From: Byssothecium circinans
Taxonomy: Eukaryota > Ascomycota > Dothideomycetes > Pleosporales > Massarinaceae
Direction: 5' to 3'
DNA length: 13,286 nucleotides
Assembly: GCA_010015675.1 (NCBI GenBank)
Contig: ML976985.1
Span: 951,614-964,899 of the forward strand
Shown: positions 1-9,187 of the stretch, piece by piece
Numbering within the stretch: the first letter of the stretch is position 1
Layout: each line of letters begins with the position of its first letter
Translations under genes and position numbers: made by a program
The notes under the pieces: generated by a model
Database searches by the model: none
What the model was told of the DNA's origin: nothing
Seen by the model: only the letters and a program-made list of their open reading frames with translations

Positions 1-580
1 TTTAAATTGTTATTAAAGGTTGAATCTTTGATTTTCCGCCAAGCAAAAAGTGGCCGCTTCGGTGGTGTGGCCGCTTCGGTGGTGGAATACGTTATCTAAT
101 TACCGCATAATCTTGCAAGATAGATTATAACTATTCCTCCTTAGAAGGAGCCTTATGTAGTACTGTAGAGTGCCTAACTTAACTTATTATATCTACTAAA
201 ATTTATAAGATAGCTTTGTATCTAGGCGTATAGATTTATAGACATAGGATTGCTTCTATTCTTAGTGTGCTATTTCCTAGATTAGGTATCCCCTCCTTTT
301 TTAATCTAGTCTAAGGTCCTAAATCTAAAACTACTTCTATCCTTAGGTTAGAACTTGAATTTGCTATCCTAACTCTTTTAATCTCATTTCCACGTATGTT
401 AGTCGCACCTCCATATTAAGCCCGGAGATTCTCTAGTAGTATACTATAGCCGCTAGCGGCTTAGGGTGATCAAAACTAGTCCCGCTCTATATATAGACAT
501 CTCAAAGCTAGTCACAACTAAGTACTTGAAACATTCCTAATAATAGCGACAGGCTATTTCCGCACCCTGAACAACTAAGG
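1..580. other. AT-rich gene-free stretch
   Basis: No coding region is supported here on either strand. From about position 90 the sequence is AT-rich, with many short TAG/CTA-containing words and frequent stops in all frames, which resembles an old, heavily mutated repeat. A perfect 12-bp palindrome (GCCGCTAGCGGC) lies at 449-460. The left edge holds a 17-bp tandem duplication, listed separately. I could not assign a transposon family. Confidence 0.5.
51..84. repeat. 17-bp perfect tandem duplication
   Basis: TGGCCGCTTCGGTGGTG occurs twice back to back (51-67 and 68-84) and is followed directly by GAATACGTTAT (85-95). A more diverged doublet with the same layout, followed by the same 13-mer TGGAATACGTTAT, occurs at 6860-6905. 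The two may therefore be ends of one repeat family. Confidence 0.85.
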
Positions 581-1338
581 TCAATCCCAGGGTCGCGGGA
601 CGCACGGTATTATGGGACAAAGCATAGGTACTTCAACTTTAGGAGACGATAGTATTTCCTGCAAGAACTCCCGGCCAATCCGCCAAATTGCACAGTAAGC
701 TCGTTCGAGCCGCTCGCATGCTTCGCGCACAAGCCGCTGAGCTGCTGCTGGCCACGCATCTCGTCCTTCTTGCTCCACTGTAGCCGCTGTGCAAAGCTTC
801 GGGGCTGCCCTTTGGCATCGTCCTCTGACAAGATATGTTGCCTGAGGATTTTGGCGCCGATCGCAAAATACTTCATATTCTCATGGAAAGTCTTAAGGCT
901 TGGGATGATGATGTTGATGGAAAGAATGTTGTTTAGGATTTGGCGCCGGCTGGCCGGGTCCGTGAAGCCGTGGAACAGCTCTCCATCCTCCATGCTCTTC
1001 CGAATGAACAGAGCGTCGCTTTTGCTTTGCGGACAGCGCAGGGCGAGGTTGCGGACTGTCTTCAGGTCAAAATACTGATGTGCGCCTGCAACTCCTCTCA
1101 CGATACAATCATAGGTTGAGCGCAGGTGGTTCTGTAGGAAATGAATGATTCGCTCATCCCAGTGCAATGCGAGATACCTGTGCCAGTTCGCAAGCTCGAA
1201 TAGCTCACATAGCTTAGGATTACAATCACGTCGGGACCGTGTGCCTTTCCGGCGGCGAGCTGGCTTTTTAGGGCAAACTTCTTGATGTGGTGCAGCACGT
1301 CTAATGCGTAACTTCTCAGGCCTCTTGAAGGACAACAA
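581..1338 (-). pseudogene. DUF3723-like gene fragment
   Basis: The minus strand from 1338 down to about 770 is open. It reads like the core of the fungal DUF3723 family, which is of unknown function and often found near mobile elements. I recognised it from memory by segments such as FELANWHRYLALHWDERII, YDCIVRGVAGAHQYFD, FTDPASRRQILNNILSI and IPSLKTFHENMKYFAIGAKI. There is no ATG at the upstream end: the open frame starts after a TAG near 1372, and the first in-frame Met lies well inside the conserved part. The piece is about 240 codons, while intact relatives are several hundred residues, so the N-terminus is missing. Near 770-780 the more protein-like reading moves to another minus frame (581-778), which suggests a frameshift. 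This is probably a dead fragment. The family call is moderately secure. Confidence 0.6.
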
Positions 1339-1609
1339 GGGGAAAAAGGATATCGCGCTCTTACTATCGAACTAGGATACGTATATCTGTTGAAAGCTAC
1401 TTAACCCAGTAAAAAGTGAGCGACTCGGGAATTTTTGGGACATGTGCTCATATGGGACGTACGCTTATGTTGTACGTTACAAGTCCGCCAACCTGTCTAA
1501 GTCTGTCTTTCTCGAAGATTAACTTGAGAACGTTGAATTCCGACATGCTGTGTTTCTCTCCTCTCGTGTTCCAACTGAAACGCAAGCTAACCGTCTGTAT
1601 TCAATTGCG
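1339..1609. other. Gap between DUF3723 fragment and P450-A 3' end
   Basis: This 271-bp stretch lies downstream of the P450-A stop and upstream of the DUF3723-like fragment on the same strand. It should hold the P450-A 3' UTR and terminator, but I see no clear polyadenylation signal. The small ORFs here on either strand are partly shadows of the last P450-A exon. Confidence 0.5.
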
Positions 1610-3706
1610 TCAGATCGTAATCGATACGGTGTCGCGATACTTCCTATTGTACTGCATATCTTCCTCCGAGATCTCGACTTCATAGCGCTTGAGCTCTTCT
1701 GCGACTCTCTGAAACTCTTGTTGAATGACTTGAATGCGATCTTTCGACTTTGGAACAATGAGGCACTTGATTTGACTAGGAATTGCGACAATGCCCTGGA
1801 AGGGTTAGATTAAACAAAATAAGACCAACTGATCATGACCTACCGATTCGAATTCGAGCTTGGGGGAGACTTCTTTGCCCGTTTCAGGGTCCAAGGCTTG
1901 CTTAAAGTCGAACGCCCAGAGAAGATAAGGCGAAATTGTTTCCTGGTTAAGAACATGAGAATATAAACTGAAGGTTATCAATCGTTGCAAGCTCACCATG
2001 CTAGTCGTAGCACTAGCTGATCCAGGGCAAATGCGACGACCTCCACCGAACAAGAAAGTGTCTCGACGAGCTGGATCGTCTGCGGCTTCAGGTTTGACGC
2101 CAAAGGGGTTATCGAGGAACCGCTCGGGCAGGAACTCCTCTGGCCTGTCGAAGTACCTTTCATCGTGAAACATAAACCCTGATACCAGTGTCAACTCACT
2201 TTGGGGAGGTAGTTTGAAGGTTCTTACGTACAAGTGTTCATGAACAGCACGGCACCCTTGGGGAAAAGCATTCCGTTGATCATTTCGTCCCTGTTCATCT
2301 CGTGAGGAACCCCGATGGGCGCAACTGGGACAAAGCGCATTGACTGCAAGTTTTGTGAGCATAATGACCAAATCCTCACCAAATATTAATTTGACTCACC
2401 TCGTTGATAAATGCGCGTGTGTATGGCAGATTGTTCAAGTCTTCGAGCCTCGGTACTCTGTTCGGACCAACAACACGCTCAAGCTCCTCAGACACCAGTC
2501 TTTGCTTATCAGGAAACGCTACAGCACAGACAATCACATTCTGAATGGATGCTGATGTGGTGTCTGATCCTTCTAGAATAGTTCCTCCCAGGTTGCTTTG
2601 GCATGTCAACAGCCGGTTCGAAAGAAGCAAAGGATACTTACTTCAACCAAACTTCGTCTTTCATACCCCAAGCTTCATCGTTTTGGAGTGCATCTTCCAT
2701 GAAGCAGCCATTACCCCTACCTTTTCGCAAACGCTCGCGAACTTGCTTGGTCAGCCTCGAGTACAGCTCATCGTGAAGACCTTTGACGGCTTCGGCTTCG
2801 CGTTTCCATCCAGCGAAGCGCTTAGGAACCAGCTTGAGGATAGGAAACAGGTCTACAGGCGGTGCAGTTCCGAAGTTAAGAGCGCGCATGAATCTCCTGT
2901 GAGCATGAAGGAAATCACGCACGGCCGGGGTTGACGATTGAGGGCCACGGGTGCCATAGACCACGGAGAGGAAGAATGAAGTAGTGAACCTCTGACAGTG
3001 CTCCATCCAGTTCTGCAAGAGATCAGTCGTCTGCATCTTGTCGTCGGTCAGCGGAAGCTGGCCTCACCTCAGGAGTATGAATCAAGTCAACAATCATTTG
3101 AGTCGCCTCGGCATGCTGAACTTTGGTAAACTTTTCGAGGTTTCGGCTGTTCAATAGAGCCTGACTGGCCTTTCTCATCAGCTTCCACGTCTCGTTCGCT
3201 GTAAATGTTAGCCAATAGTACAAGGCGTGACGTCTCCTTCACTATTACCATATCTTCCAGTGCCCAGGTTTAAGTTATCCGGAGTGATTATTTCCACAAT
3301 GGTAGACTTGGGACGGTTGGTGTTGGAAGCGCCATGCTTATCAAAAACCTCTTTGACAGCGGCTGGACTGTGCAACGCAATGATGGTTTGATTCATTACT
3401 TTCACAGACACCACATCGCCATATTGTTTTGCTGTAGACCGTTCAGTAACCATATGAAATATGGCAAACGCGGAACTTACACCACTCAGCAAACTTGTGA
3501 TGCAAGTACGATCGTGGAAAGATGTTGGCATTCCCAATGATAGGTAGTGTCGGCGGCCCCGGAGGCAGGAGAGCCTCTCGCTGGCCAAGGCCGAGAACAA
3601 ACTTCCCGCCAACAATGGCCAAGAAGAGAACAATGACAGCAACGATAGGAGATCGAAGGAAATATTCCAAAGCCGTGCCTTGGGTCTCTGCAATTGTCGA
3701 GTTCAT
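1610..3706 (-). CDS. Cytochrome P450 A (E-class, microsomal), 9 exons
   Basis: A heme-thiolate monooxygenase, expected to be ER-anchored and to insert oxygen using electrons from P450 reductase. Exons in coding order: 3706-3481, 3431-3249, 3198-3068, 3012-2642, 2595-2400, 2343-2232, 2178-1997, 1942-1844, 1795-1610. They sum to 1686 nt, giving 561 aa, typical for fungal P450s. All eight introns are 46-56 nt with GT..AG ends, and each junction keeps the frame. The split codons rebuild expected residues, such as the Trp at 407 and the Ala of RYANETW. Visible features are a membrane anchor (about residues 21-41), a proline hinge LLPPGPPTLPIIGN (46-59), an I-helix EGSDTTS (312-318), ExxR as ESMR (369-372), PERF (424-427) and heme motif FGGGRRICPG (450-459, Cys457). 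The overall look recalls the O-methylsterigmatocystin oxidoreductase-like group. The start at 3706 gives a normal anchor; an in-frame ATG at 3736 is the alternative. It is the only gene between two repeat blocks and lies about 3.4 kb from P450-B on the same strand. The substrate is unknown; a terpene is inferred from context. Confidence 0.9.
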
Positions 3707-4060
3707 GATGTCAACTTCGGCTATAAGGTAACACACTTTGGGACTGTGGCGAGATGATAGATTTGGTGCGGCAATTTTCTATAGAGATATAGAGAAACGT
3801 TCGGGGATCTGTAAATGTTCAGGTTTTCGCGGGGATATCTCAAGGTTATCGATCATTTGCAAATCCGAGAATGCGCGCTTTTGCTAAACGCAATCTTTTT
3901 AGGTAAGTTACATTGGTTCTTGAAACCCCCCTCATTCCCTGGCCGAGTTATAAAATAGAGTTCGCCCGCTTCCTCCTAGATCCGTCTCATGAGTCAGGCG
4001 ACAGCGCATCCAAAAAGAATCAAGGCCCGGCAATCCGGGTGGGCCACAGGTGGGTCAAGC
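3707..4060. other. Upstream region of P450-A
   Basis: This stretch holds no convincing gene and should contain the P450-A promoter. I see no clear TATA box in the minus-strand orientation close to the start codon. On the plus strand there is TATAAAATAG near 3950 and an AP-1-like TGAGTCA near 3991; neither is known to act here. The 65-codon plus-strand ORF at 3913-4110 overlaps the MITE and has no recognisable content. Confidence 0.4.
4053..4060. repeat. Target-site duplication of the hAT MITE (left)
   Basis: GGTCAAGC abuts the left terminus of the MITE and is repeated exactly at 4197-4204 on the right. Confidence 0.85.
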
Positions 4061-4196
4061 CAGTGATCTGCTTGGACCGGACTGGAGTGGCGCACCGCCA
4101 AGCACATTAGGAAGTCGCTAAGTGCATTAGGAAGGCGTTAAACCCCTATAGGAAACTGGACTGAATCCAGTCCAGTCCAGTCCAAGCAGATGACTG
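4061..4196. mobile_element. hAT-type MITE, 136 bp, with 8-bp target duplication
   Basis: The element has 26-bp terminal inverted repeats at 4061-4086 and 4171-4196 that match at 24 of 26 positions (differences at TIR positions 5 and 18). Both ends begin CAGT, then ATCTGCTTGGAC after the first mismatch. It is flanked exactly by the direct repeat GGTCAAGC at 4053-4060 and 4197-4204. An 8-bp target duplication with CAG-starting termini is the hallmark of hAT transposons. At 136 bp with no ORF it must be non-autonomous. Inside are two similar units around CATTAGGAAG (4104-4140). It sits about 350 bp upstream of the P450-A start codon. Confidence 0.88.
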
Positions 4197-4204
4197 GGTC
4201 AAGC
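4197..4204. repeat. Target-site duplication of the hAT MITE (right)
   Basis: An exact copy of the 8-bp GGTCAAGC at 4053-4060 directly follows the right terminus. Confidence 0.85.
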
Positions 4205-4620
4205 TACAAGAACGACTAGACCCACAGCTTCTCAGATGTAACACCTAGGATAACACCGGGCCTTCCATACCTCCTTGGTTGTAACCTCTCCCGCCTAGAT
4301 GACAGTCGATCAGCTCCTTTAAGGATGTACTTGTGGGCGCGCCATTGAGCATCCGTATCCTAGGACTGAATTCATTTTTGCTAGGCCGGTCAACTGTTAC
4401 TTTAGCAATGGCTGTTTACATCCAAAGTCCAGACGCCCACGACTGTAGGTCGAAACAAATCGTCGAACTGGCTTATGCGTAACCTCCGCATTATCACGCT
4501 CAGACTAGTCTGGTGTCTGATCTTGGTAAGTAATGTGGACCTATTTGGGAGTAACACCGGGCCGGCCTACGCGTCGCAGAAGTCACAACACAGAACTTAG
4601 AAGATAGCCTCGACTGCAAA
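4205..4620. other. Gene-free stretch
   Basis: No gene or classified element is seen. The word AACACCGGGCC occurs twice (around 4252 and 4553), and CAGACTAGTCTG at 4501-4512 is a perfect palindrome. The short minus-strand ORF at 4500-4700 runs into the 30-bp tandem units and encodes their duplicated translation, so it is not taken as a gene. Confidence 0.5.
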
Positions 4621-5079
4621 TGCAACCAGGCTAGGATCGGCCCGTTCAAATGCAACCAGGCTAGAATCGGCCCGTTCAAAGAACCCGGTATCCTACTCAA
4701 GCTGCTAGGTGTGATTTATGTAGACTTATTAACGGTTAGTTAGTCCACTTGCCGCACTCTATTATATACACTGCATCGTAAGCATCTAAGGGAATAGTAA
4801 TTAAAAGAGCTAATACTTAGCAGTAAACTGTAAATATTATAGTTACTTTATCCTACTTAAAATTTCCTTAATGCAACCAAGCCCTTGTTAAGGGTCAGCT
4901 CTGGAGTAACTTCGGCCCGCACCGAGGGCGCAGAATGTAGGCAAGCGAATTTTGCGGAGTTTAGGAATTGAGCGAATGAAGCTTGGATGAGATAAGGCAA
5001 GGCCGGGTAAGCACCGTAAGATTGGCATCCCACCCCGGTCAAGCCGGCTTCGAGATTGGTTTGAAGATGTCTCCGTATC
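4621..5079 (+). repeat. Dispersed repeat, left copy, with two 30-bp tandem units
   Basis: This unit recurs in inverted orientation at 9313-9648. It begins with two 30-bp tandem units (4621-4650 and 4651-4680, one mismatch). Then comes about 101 bp absent from the other copy (4681-4781), a shared block 4782-4835, about 20 further bases not in the other copy, and a near-identical 220-bp core (4860-5079). The core differs from the other copy at about six positions, all transitions. The shared boundary GATACGGAGAC (minus strand) at 5079 is also where the OrsD-like coding sequence stops resembling its family. The family is not recognised: I see no terminal inverted repeats, target duplication or pol III promoter. 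Confidence 0.8.
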
Positions 5080-6111
5080 CTCTCGCTGCCGGCGCGTGAA
5101 CCGGTATCTGGGGCTCTTCCACGTATGCTCCTTCTGCGTGCGTGCGAAAAACATCAACATCTGCTGCCATGGCCGCGCGTGCTTGACAATGGCATCCCTG
5201 TCCATGTACGGCTGCAACGGCTGGAACCGCGTCTGGTGCTTCTCTGTTCGAATTGCCTCCAACCGCACAAACACGCCGACCCGGTCGATGACGGACGCCT
5301 GGCTGAACCGCGCCAACCCATCCATGGCCGCCCATATCGCTGCTTCCACCGGCTCGGCCTCCTTGCCTTTCCTGGGGTCGGCGTCGGCAGCGGGCTCTTC
5401 AACGCATGCCAACAAATCGGGCCTCTCCATGCCCACCAAATATGGCAACCACTGCGTCCGCTCCAACCACGGGTTCACCTCGTCTCTTTCGCCGTCTTGG
5501 ATGCTGTTCTGTGCCCGCTTTTCGATATTCTCCCACGCCTTGGCCATCTGCTCGCCTACTCGCGCCCATGCTGCGTCACCGTCGACGGGCACGACGTCTG
5601 GGCCATCGTCGCCGGGCTGCTGCACCTGGAAATACTGCGATCCCCGGCCCTGGACCAACAACCGCAGGCAATAAACGGTCCTACAACCCTTGCTGATGCG
5701 GGTTTGGATCTTTCGCCTCTCTACACGGCTTGGACGGCCTCCTTTCTCTGCTGGCGACTAATCGTGGGCTTTTCGCCAATGGTTCTTCATCACGCGTCCG
5801 CTTCGAAATATCTGACGGCAGCTGTCTGGGTCGATCCGACACATCAACCCGTCCCCGTACACCGGCAACTGATGTATGGGCTGGATGATCTGGCCGGGCA
5901 CCTCCAACTCGCTGGCATATTCGATCAACCCGGCCCAACTGCTGACCTCGTCTGCTACTATTTCGGCTTACTTGCGCTTGACTGGATGGGCACGCTGCAA
6001 ATGGCTCTTGACTTGGTTGGGTAAAACGCCATGTCTGCACTTTTTGCAAACTGCCAACCCATATTCAACCAAATGCTCGAAAAACCCACCTGCAACGCTG
6101 CTCTCTGGCAT
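5080..6111 (-). pseudogene. OrsD-like (PF12013/DUF3505) zinc-finger protein, disrupted
   Basis: One minus-strand frame runs from ATG at 6111 to 5080 (about 344 codons), interrupted by TAA at 5968-5970 (codon 48) and TAG at 5758-5760 (codon 118), with no frameshift. It resembles the fungal OrsD family, named after a protein of the orsellinic acid cluster, whose function is unclear. An N-terminal C2H2-like finger uses C22, C25, H37 and H42 (CKKCRHGVLPNQ, then HLQRAH). A second cysteine/histidine cluster uses C91, C98, H111 and H116. Later family-like segments are RKIQTRISKGCRTVYC, QGRGSQYFQVQ, RPWQQMLMFFARTQKEH and SPRYRFTRRQR. After that, at 5079, the sequence passes into the dispersed repeat, and the frame ends in it at 4888. 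Both stops can be explained by C:G to T:A changes (for example Gln and Trp codons), consistent with RIP. It is not functional as full-length protein. Confidence 0.72.
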
Positions 6112-6622
6112 GATGATTGTACTTGGACGGTTGACTGCGGATGAATGCTAACAATGGGCGACAACGGGTTACTGGCATGCGCCGTGGGCTATGAACAATT
6201 GTCTGCGATGGGCTGCGTTGAACTACGGACTACATTTTACATGTGGCGTTGTGGACGCGTCTTACCTCCTGTATATGTGATGTGACCAAACGTGTGGTTG
6301 ACGTTCGTGACTGCTGTTCGTCATCTTGGAACGTCTCCGATCCTGGTCGCTTGGGGTCTCGGCGCCTCACCAAACCCTCACTCGAAACCCTAACGCCATT
6401 AACCACACAAGCTGCGTGGATGCAAACTGGCTGAGATGTGCAACTTGATGCGCTGATTCACATACTCGAGTTTGAAGTAAATCGGCCTCCGGGAACCTAA
6501 CGACACCGACCTCAGAACAAAACGACATGGAGCCTACGTGCCTCAATCTACGCTGGGATATGGGATATCCTATCCCTAATAAATAAAGTTTCAAAACGAC
6601 ATGGAGGGCTGACTGTCGAATT

Positions 6623-6648
6623 AGCCCTGGGATAGAGCCCTGGGATAG
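6623..6648. repeat. 13-bp perfect tandem duplication
   Basis: AGCCCTGGGATAG occurs at 6623-6635 and again at 6636-6648 with no spacer and no mismatch. Confidence 0.85.
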
Positions 6649-6859
6649 GCAATTAGCTCGGGCGAGGGTTCCGTTGTATCTTCGCTGGAGGGTTGATCGG
6701 ATAACGTTAAAAGCCTTAGCAGCACGTCGGACGCTTTTAAATTAGCCTTGCTTTATAGCCTGGAGAGCAAGCTCTATCCTGCCTTCATGTTAAGATTGAT
6801 TTAACTGAGTTGGTTGAGACATTGCGCGTAGTAGTAGTCATGTTGGGTGCCAAGAGATT

Positions 6860-6905
6860 TTGGCTCACTCGATGGTTTGGCGCACTCGATGATGGAATAC
6901 GTTAT
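6860..6905. repeat. Degenerate doublet plus 13-mer shared with the window's left edge
   Basis: Two related units, GGCTCACTCGATGG and GGCGCACTCGATGATGG, precede TGGAATACGTTAT (6893-6905). The same 13-mer follows a 17-bp doublet at 51-95. The shared layout (two G/C-rich GGC..TCGRTG units, then GAATACGTTAT) suggests that both are termini of one repeat family, although the units have diverged. Confidence 0.5.
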
Positions 6906-6958
6906 TCATAAAGTGAGACTATTCATAAAGTATGAAAGTCACATGATCGTTCCCTCAC

Positions 6959-7067
6959 ACCAACTCAACGTCAATCCATTCAACGAAAGCGTTCAGTTGA
7001 TCAACTCAACGAGAGGCCGGCGATTACTAAGCCAATTCACTCAATATAGGTCGTCCGTTGAGTTGGT
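6959..7067. repeat. 12-bp inverted repeat with 85-bp spacer
   Basis: ACCAACTCAACG (6959-6970) is the exact reverse complement of CGTTGAGTTGGT (7056-7067). It lies just downstream of the P450-B stop and could be a MITE remnant or a hairpin in the P450-B 3' region. No target duplication was found. Confidence 0.5.
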
Positions 7068-7109
7068 TGAGTTGTTTGGGTCTCTGGATGTGGTGATACG
7101 TACAAAAAC

Positions 7110-8889
7110 TTAAGACAAGTTTGCCTTCCAGTCTCGGACCTTCACTCTGATAGGAACTCCATCCTTGGGATGCCCTGTGACTTCCCCCGGAATCATGACT
7201 TGATACGCTTTCTCGCCCATCACTTCCGGGGCATCATCCGCATATGCACTCTCGATATCGAGCTCTCGCATGAGCATAACTAACATAGTGCGCAGCTCCA
7301 GCTGGGAGAGCTCTTGACCGATGCATCCCCGAGGGCCTAGCTCGAAGGGTCTGAAGGCGTTCTTCCGCACATAGAGCTCATCTCCTTCACGGGCCAGCCA
7401 CCTTTCCGGTATAAACTCGAGCGGGCGCGGAAAGTATTTCTCCATTCGGTGTACGGTGAAACTACAGCTTAACACGAGAAACCCTTCTGTTGGAAATCGT
7501 TGCCCTGTCTCAGGTTGCGTAAGGAAAAAGTCTGGCTGACCCTGACGTACGGTGCCGACGGGGGGGTAGTGGCGCAATGTCTCCTTGATCACGGCAGATG
7601 TGTATGGCAACTGATTCAGCAGCTTCGGGTTGGACGATATTTGGGCTGCTGCGGTTGTCGGATCAGTGCCGAAGACCTGGTCGTGCTCGCATCGCATGGC
7701 GGCAAGCGTTTGCGGGTTCTTGTAGAGCAGATGACAGGCTGAGCAAAGGGCCGTGGCGGTGGTGTCATGCCCTGCGAGGAAGAAGATCTTGAGCTGAGAG
7801 ATGGCCACCTCGATAAAACGCGTGTAAAGGTTGATCGGTTGAGTAGCAAACTCCTTGGATGTCTGCATTTCATTTACATATGCTTTGATCGCAAGAGAGT
7901 TGATAGTTTGCACGCCTCCCGAGTTGCCGCTTTGATACTCAGCTATCTCACGCTTGATGTATGGCAATAAGAAGCTCTTCATGACCTGATTGTTCTTGAT
8001 GATGGCCAGTCGTCGGAATGGATTGAGTTGTTTCATGACTGTGGAAGGCATACGATCAAACAGCAACCAGTAAACCTGATTTTTAAGCGCATTGTAGAAA
8101 GGGAAGTCTCGAGTCTGACAATGAAGCCGCACCCCCCTGCCCGCGGTCGAGGTTAGACCAAGTAAACGGCATTCCGAGGTAGGACTTACAAAATAGCTCG
8201 CCCAATAACATCGATGGCAGTCTTCATAGCTTGTCCTTGCATCTGAACTATCTCCCCTGACTCGGCAACCCCATAGAGCCAATCTTTAAGAACCTTGATC
8301 TCCTCAACAAAGGCTGGTACGAGCGCCGAGAGGTTCTTGGCAGAAAAGCCGGGGTTGTAGATGCTTCGCCACATCTTCCACTCAGGACCTTCCTGATTAA
8401 CTAGGTCATTGCATTGAGTGAACGGGTAGAACTCCCTCTGCATCATCTTATGCTTAGGAAGCGACGTATCCTGGGTGAATTGAGCCATCATGTCTGGTTG
8501 AAAGACGGACAGCATCGGCGGTGCCAAGGGCCATAGATCCACATAGAAAATACCTGCTTCTGCTAGCTTTGGATACTCAATGGACAGAAACAATGGGATG
8601 TAGTTGGCAAATACATCGCTCTGATGCTTTTTCAAAAGCTTGGCCACAACCAAAATGTGGCCAAATAGGAGAGAATGAGGTACGACAGGCTAGCAACTAT
8701 GAGCAGAGGTTGTGAATTATCACTGGACCGACTCACAATGTTGTATTTCGACGTAAGGTCTCGGAACATTGATCGCACATGGTAAAGGCGATAGAAGAAT
8801 ACCATAAGGAGTACTGATGTTAGACTGTATATAGTTCTCAGCAAGACACTGCACGAGACCGTTGGGCCTATGTCTTCTGTGGGCATCAT
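7110..8889 (-). CDS. Cytochrome P450 B, 3 exons
   Basis: A second heme-thiolate monooxygenase, from a different subfamily than P450-A. Exons in coding order are 8889-8737, 8689-8190 and 8136-7110, with introns of 47 and 53 nt. The acceptor at 8690 is needed because the nearer AG leaves a stop in the required frame. The second intron has a CTAAC branch point. The sum is 1680 nt, 559 aa, with no internal stop. Features are an N-terminal membrane segment (about residues 16-33), a C-helix region around WKMWRSIYNPGF, an I-helix AGHDTTA (339-345), ExxR as ETLR (403-406), PERW (461-464) and heme motif FELGPRGCIG (482-491, Cys489). The heme and I-helix signatures are complete, so the enzyme is probably active. 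It is divergent from the terpene synthase, about 1.24 kb away, and is flanked by the two inverted copies of the dispersed repeat. Oxidation of the terpene product is inferred from context only. ATG at 8886 is an equally possible start. Confidence 0.92.
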
Positions 8890-9187
8890 TGAGTGAATCT
8901 TAGGAGCTGTTGGATTTGGGGTGGTAAGTAAAGATCAAGGAAAGGATAAGTGCGAAGGGAAAAGGTAATGCCTGAGCTCACATGGGGTCTCGCACAAATT
9001 TAAGGCGTAATTGGCACGGCTATTGCTTTCCTAGCATGTTTAACGAGGCGAGAGTCTAGATTAGAAGGGAAGTAGATGGCTTGGAAAGGGAAAGCGGATA
9101 GACAGAAAACGCAGTCCCGGACGAATTCTCCGGTCACGACGACGGTTCGGTGCAGTGACTTTGGAGTAACAGTTACCATGAGATTGC
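8890..9187. other. Upstream region of P450-B
   Basis: This region should contain the P450-B promoter. I see no clear TATA box. The word CCGGACGAATT occurs near 9118 and again near 9283 inside the fold-back arm. The small minus-strand ORFs (9000-9206, 9061-9297) have no recognisable content. Confidence 0.4.

Larger units (their letters stand above)
6112..7109. other. Gene-free, repeat-scarred stretch between OrsD relic and P450-B
   Basis: About 1 kb without a supportable gene. It holds several short duplications: a 13-bp perfect tandem repeat at 6623-6648, AAAACGACATGGAG twice (about 6518 and 6594), ATTCATAAAGT twice (about 6904 and 6921), and many GAGTTGGTTGAG-type words in both orientations (6800-7080). 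These suggest old transposon footprints or MITE remnants. ORFs here (6243-6434, 6367-6594, 6847-7113) have no recognisable protein features. Confidence 0.5.

Noticed and set aside
1519..1791. Independent small ORFs on both strands near 1416-1813
   Set aside because: The minus strand here contains the last exon of P450-A (1610-1795) in another frame, joined by a 48-nt intron after LEFES. The ORFs are shadows.
4061..4196. A mimp-type MITE of Fusarium
   Set aside because: The termini (CAGTGATCTGC...) do not fit the mimp ends as I remember them, and the duplication is 8 bp rather than TA, which points to hAT.
4621..4680. CRISPR-like or satellite array
   Set aside because: Only two contiguous 30-bp units with no spacers, in a eukaryotic context; a tandem duplication inside a dispersed repeat is enough.
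5125..6024. A 299-codon plus-strand ORF, longest in that region
   Set aside because: It is antisense to the OrsD-like frame, which has recognisable zinc-finger and family motifs and a natural ATG. The plus-strand translation has no domain-like features.
7500..7970. Plus-strand ORFs overlapping P450-B
   Set aside because: They are opposite-strand shadows of a P450 exon with complete I-helix, ExxR and heme motifs.
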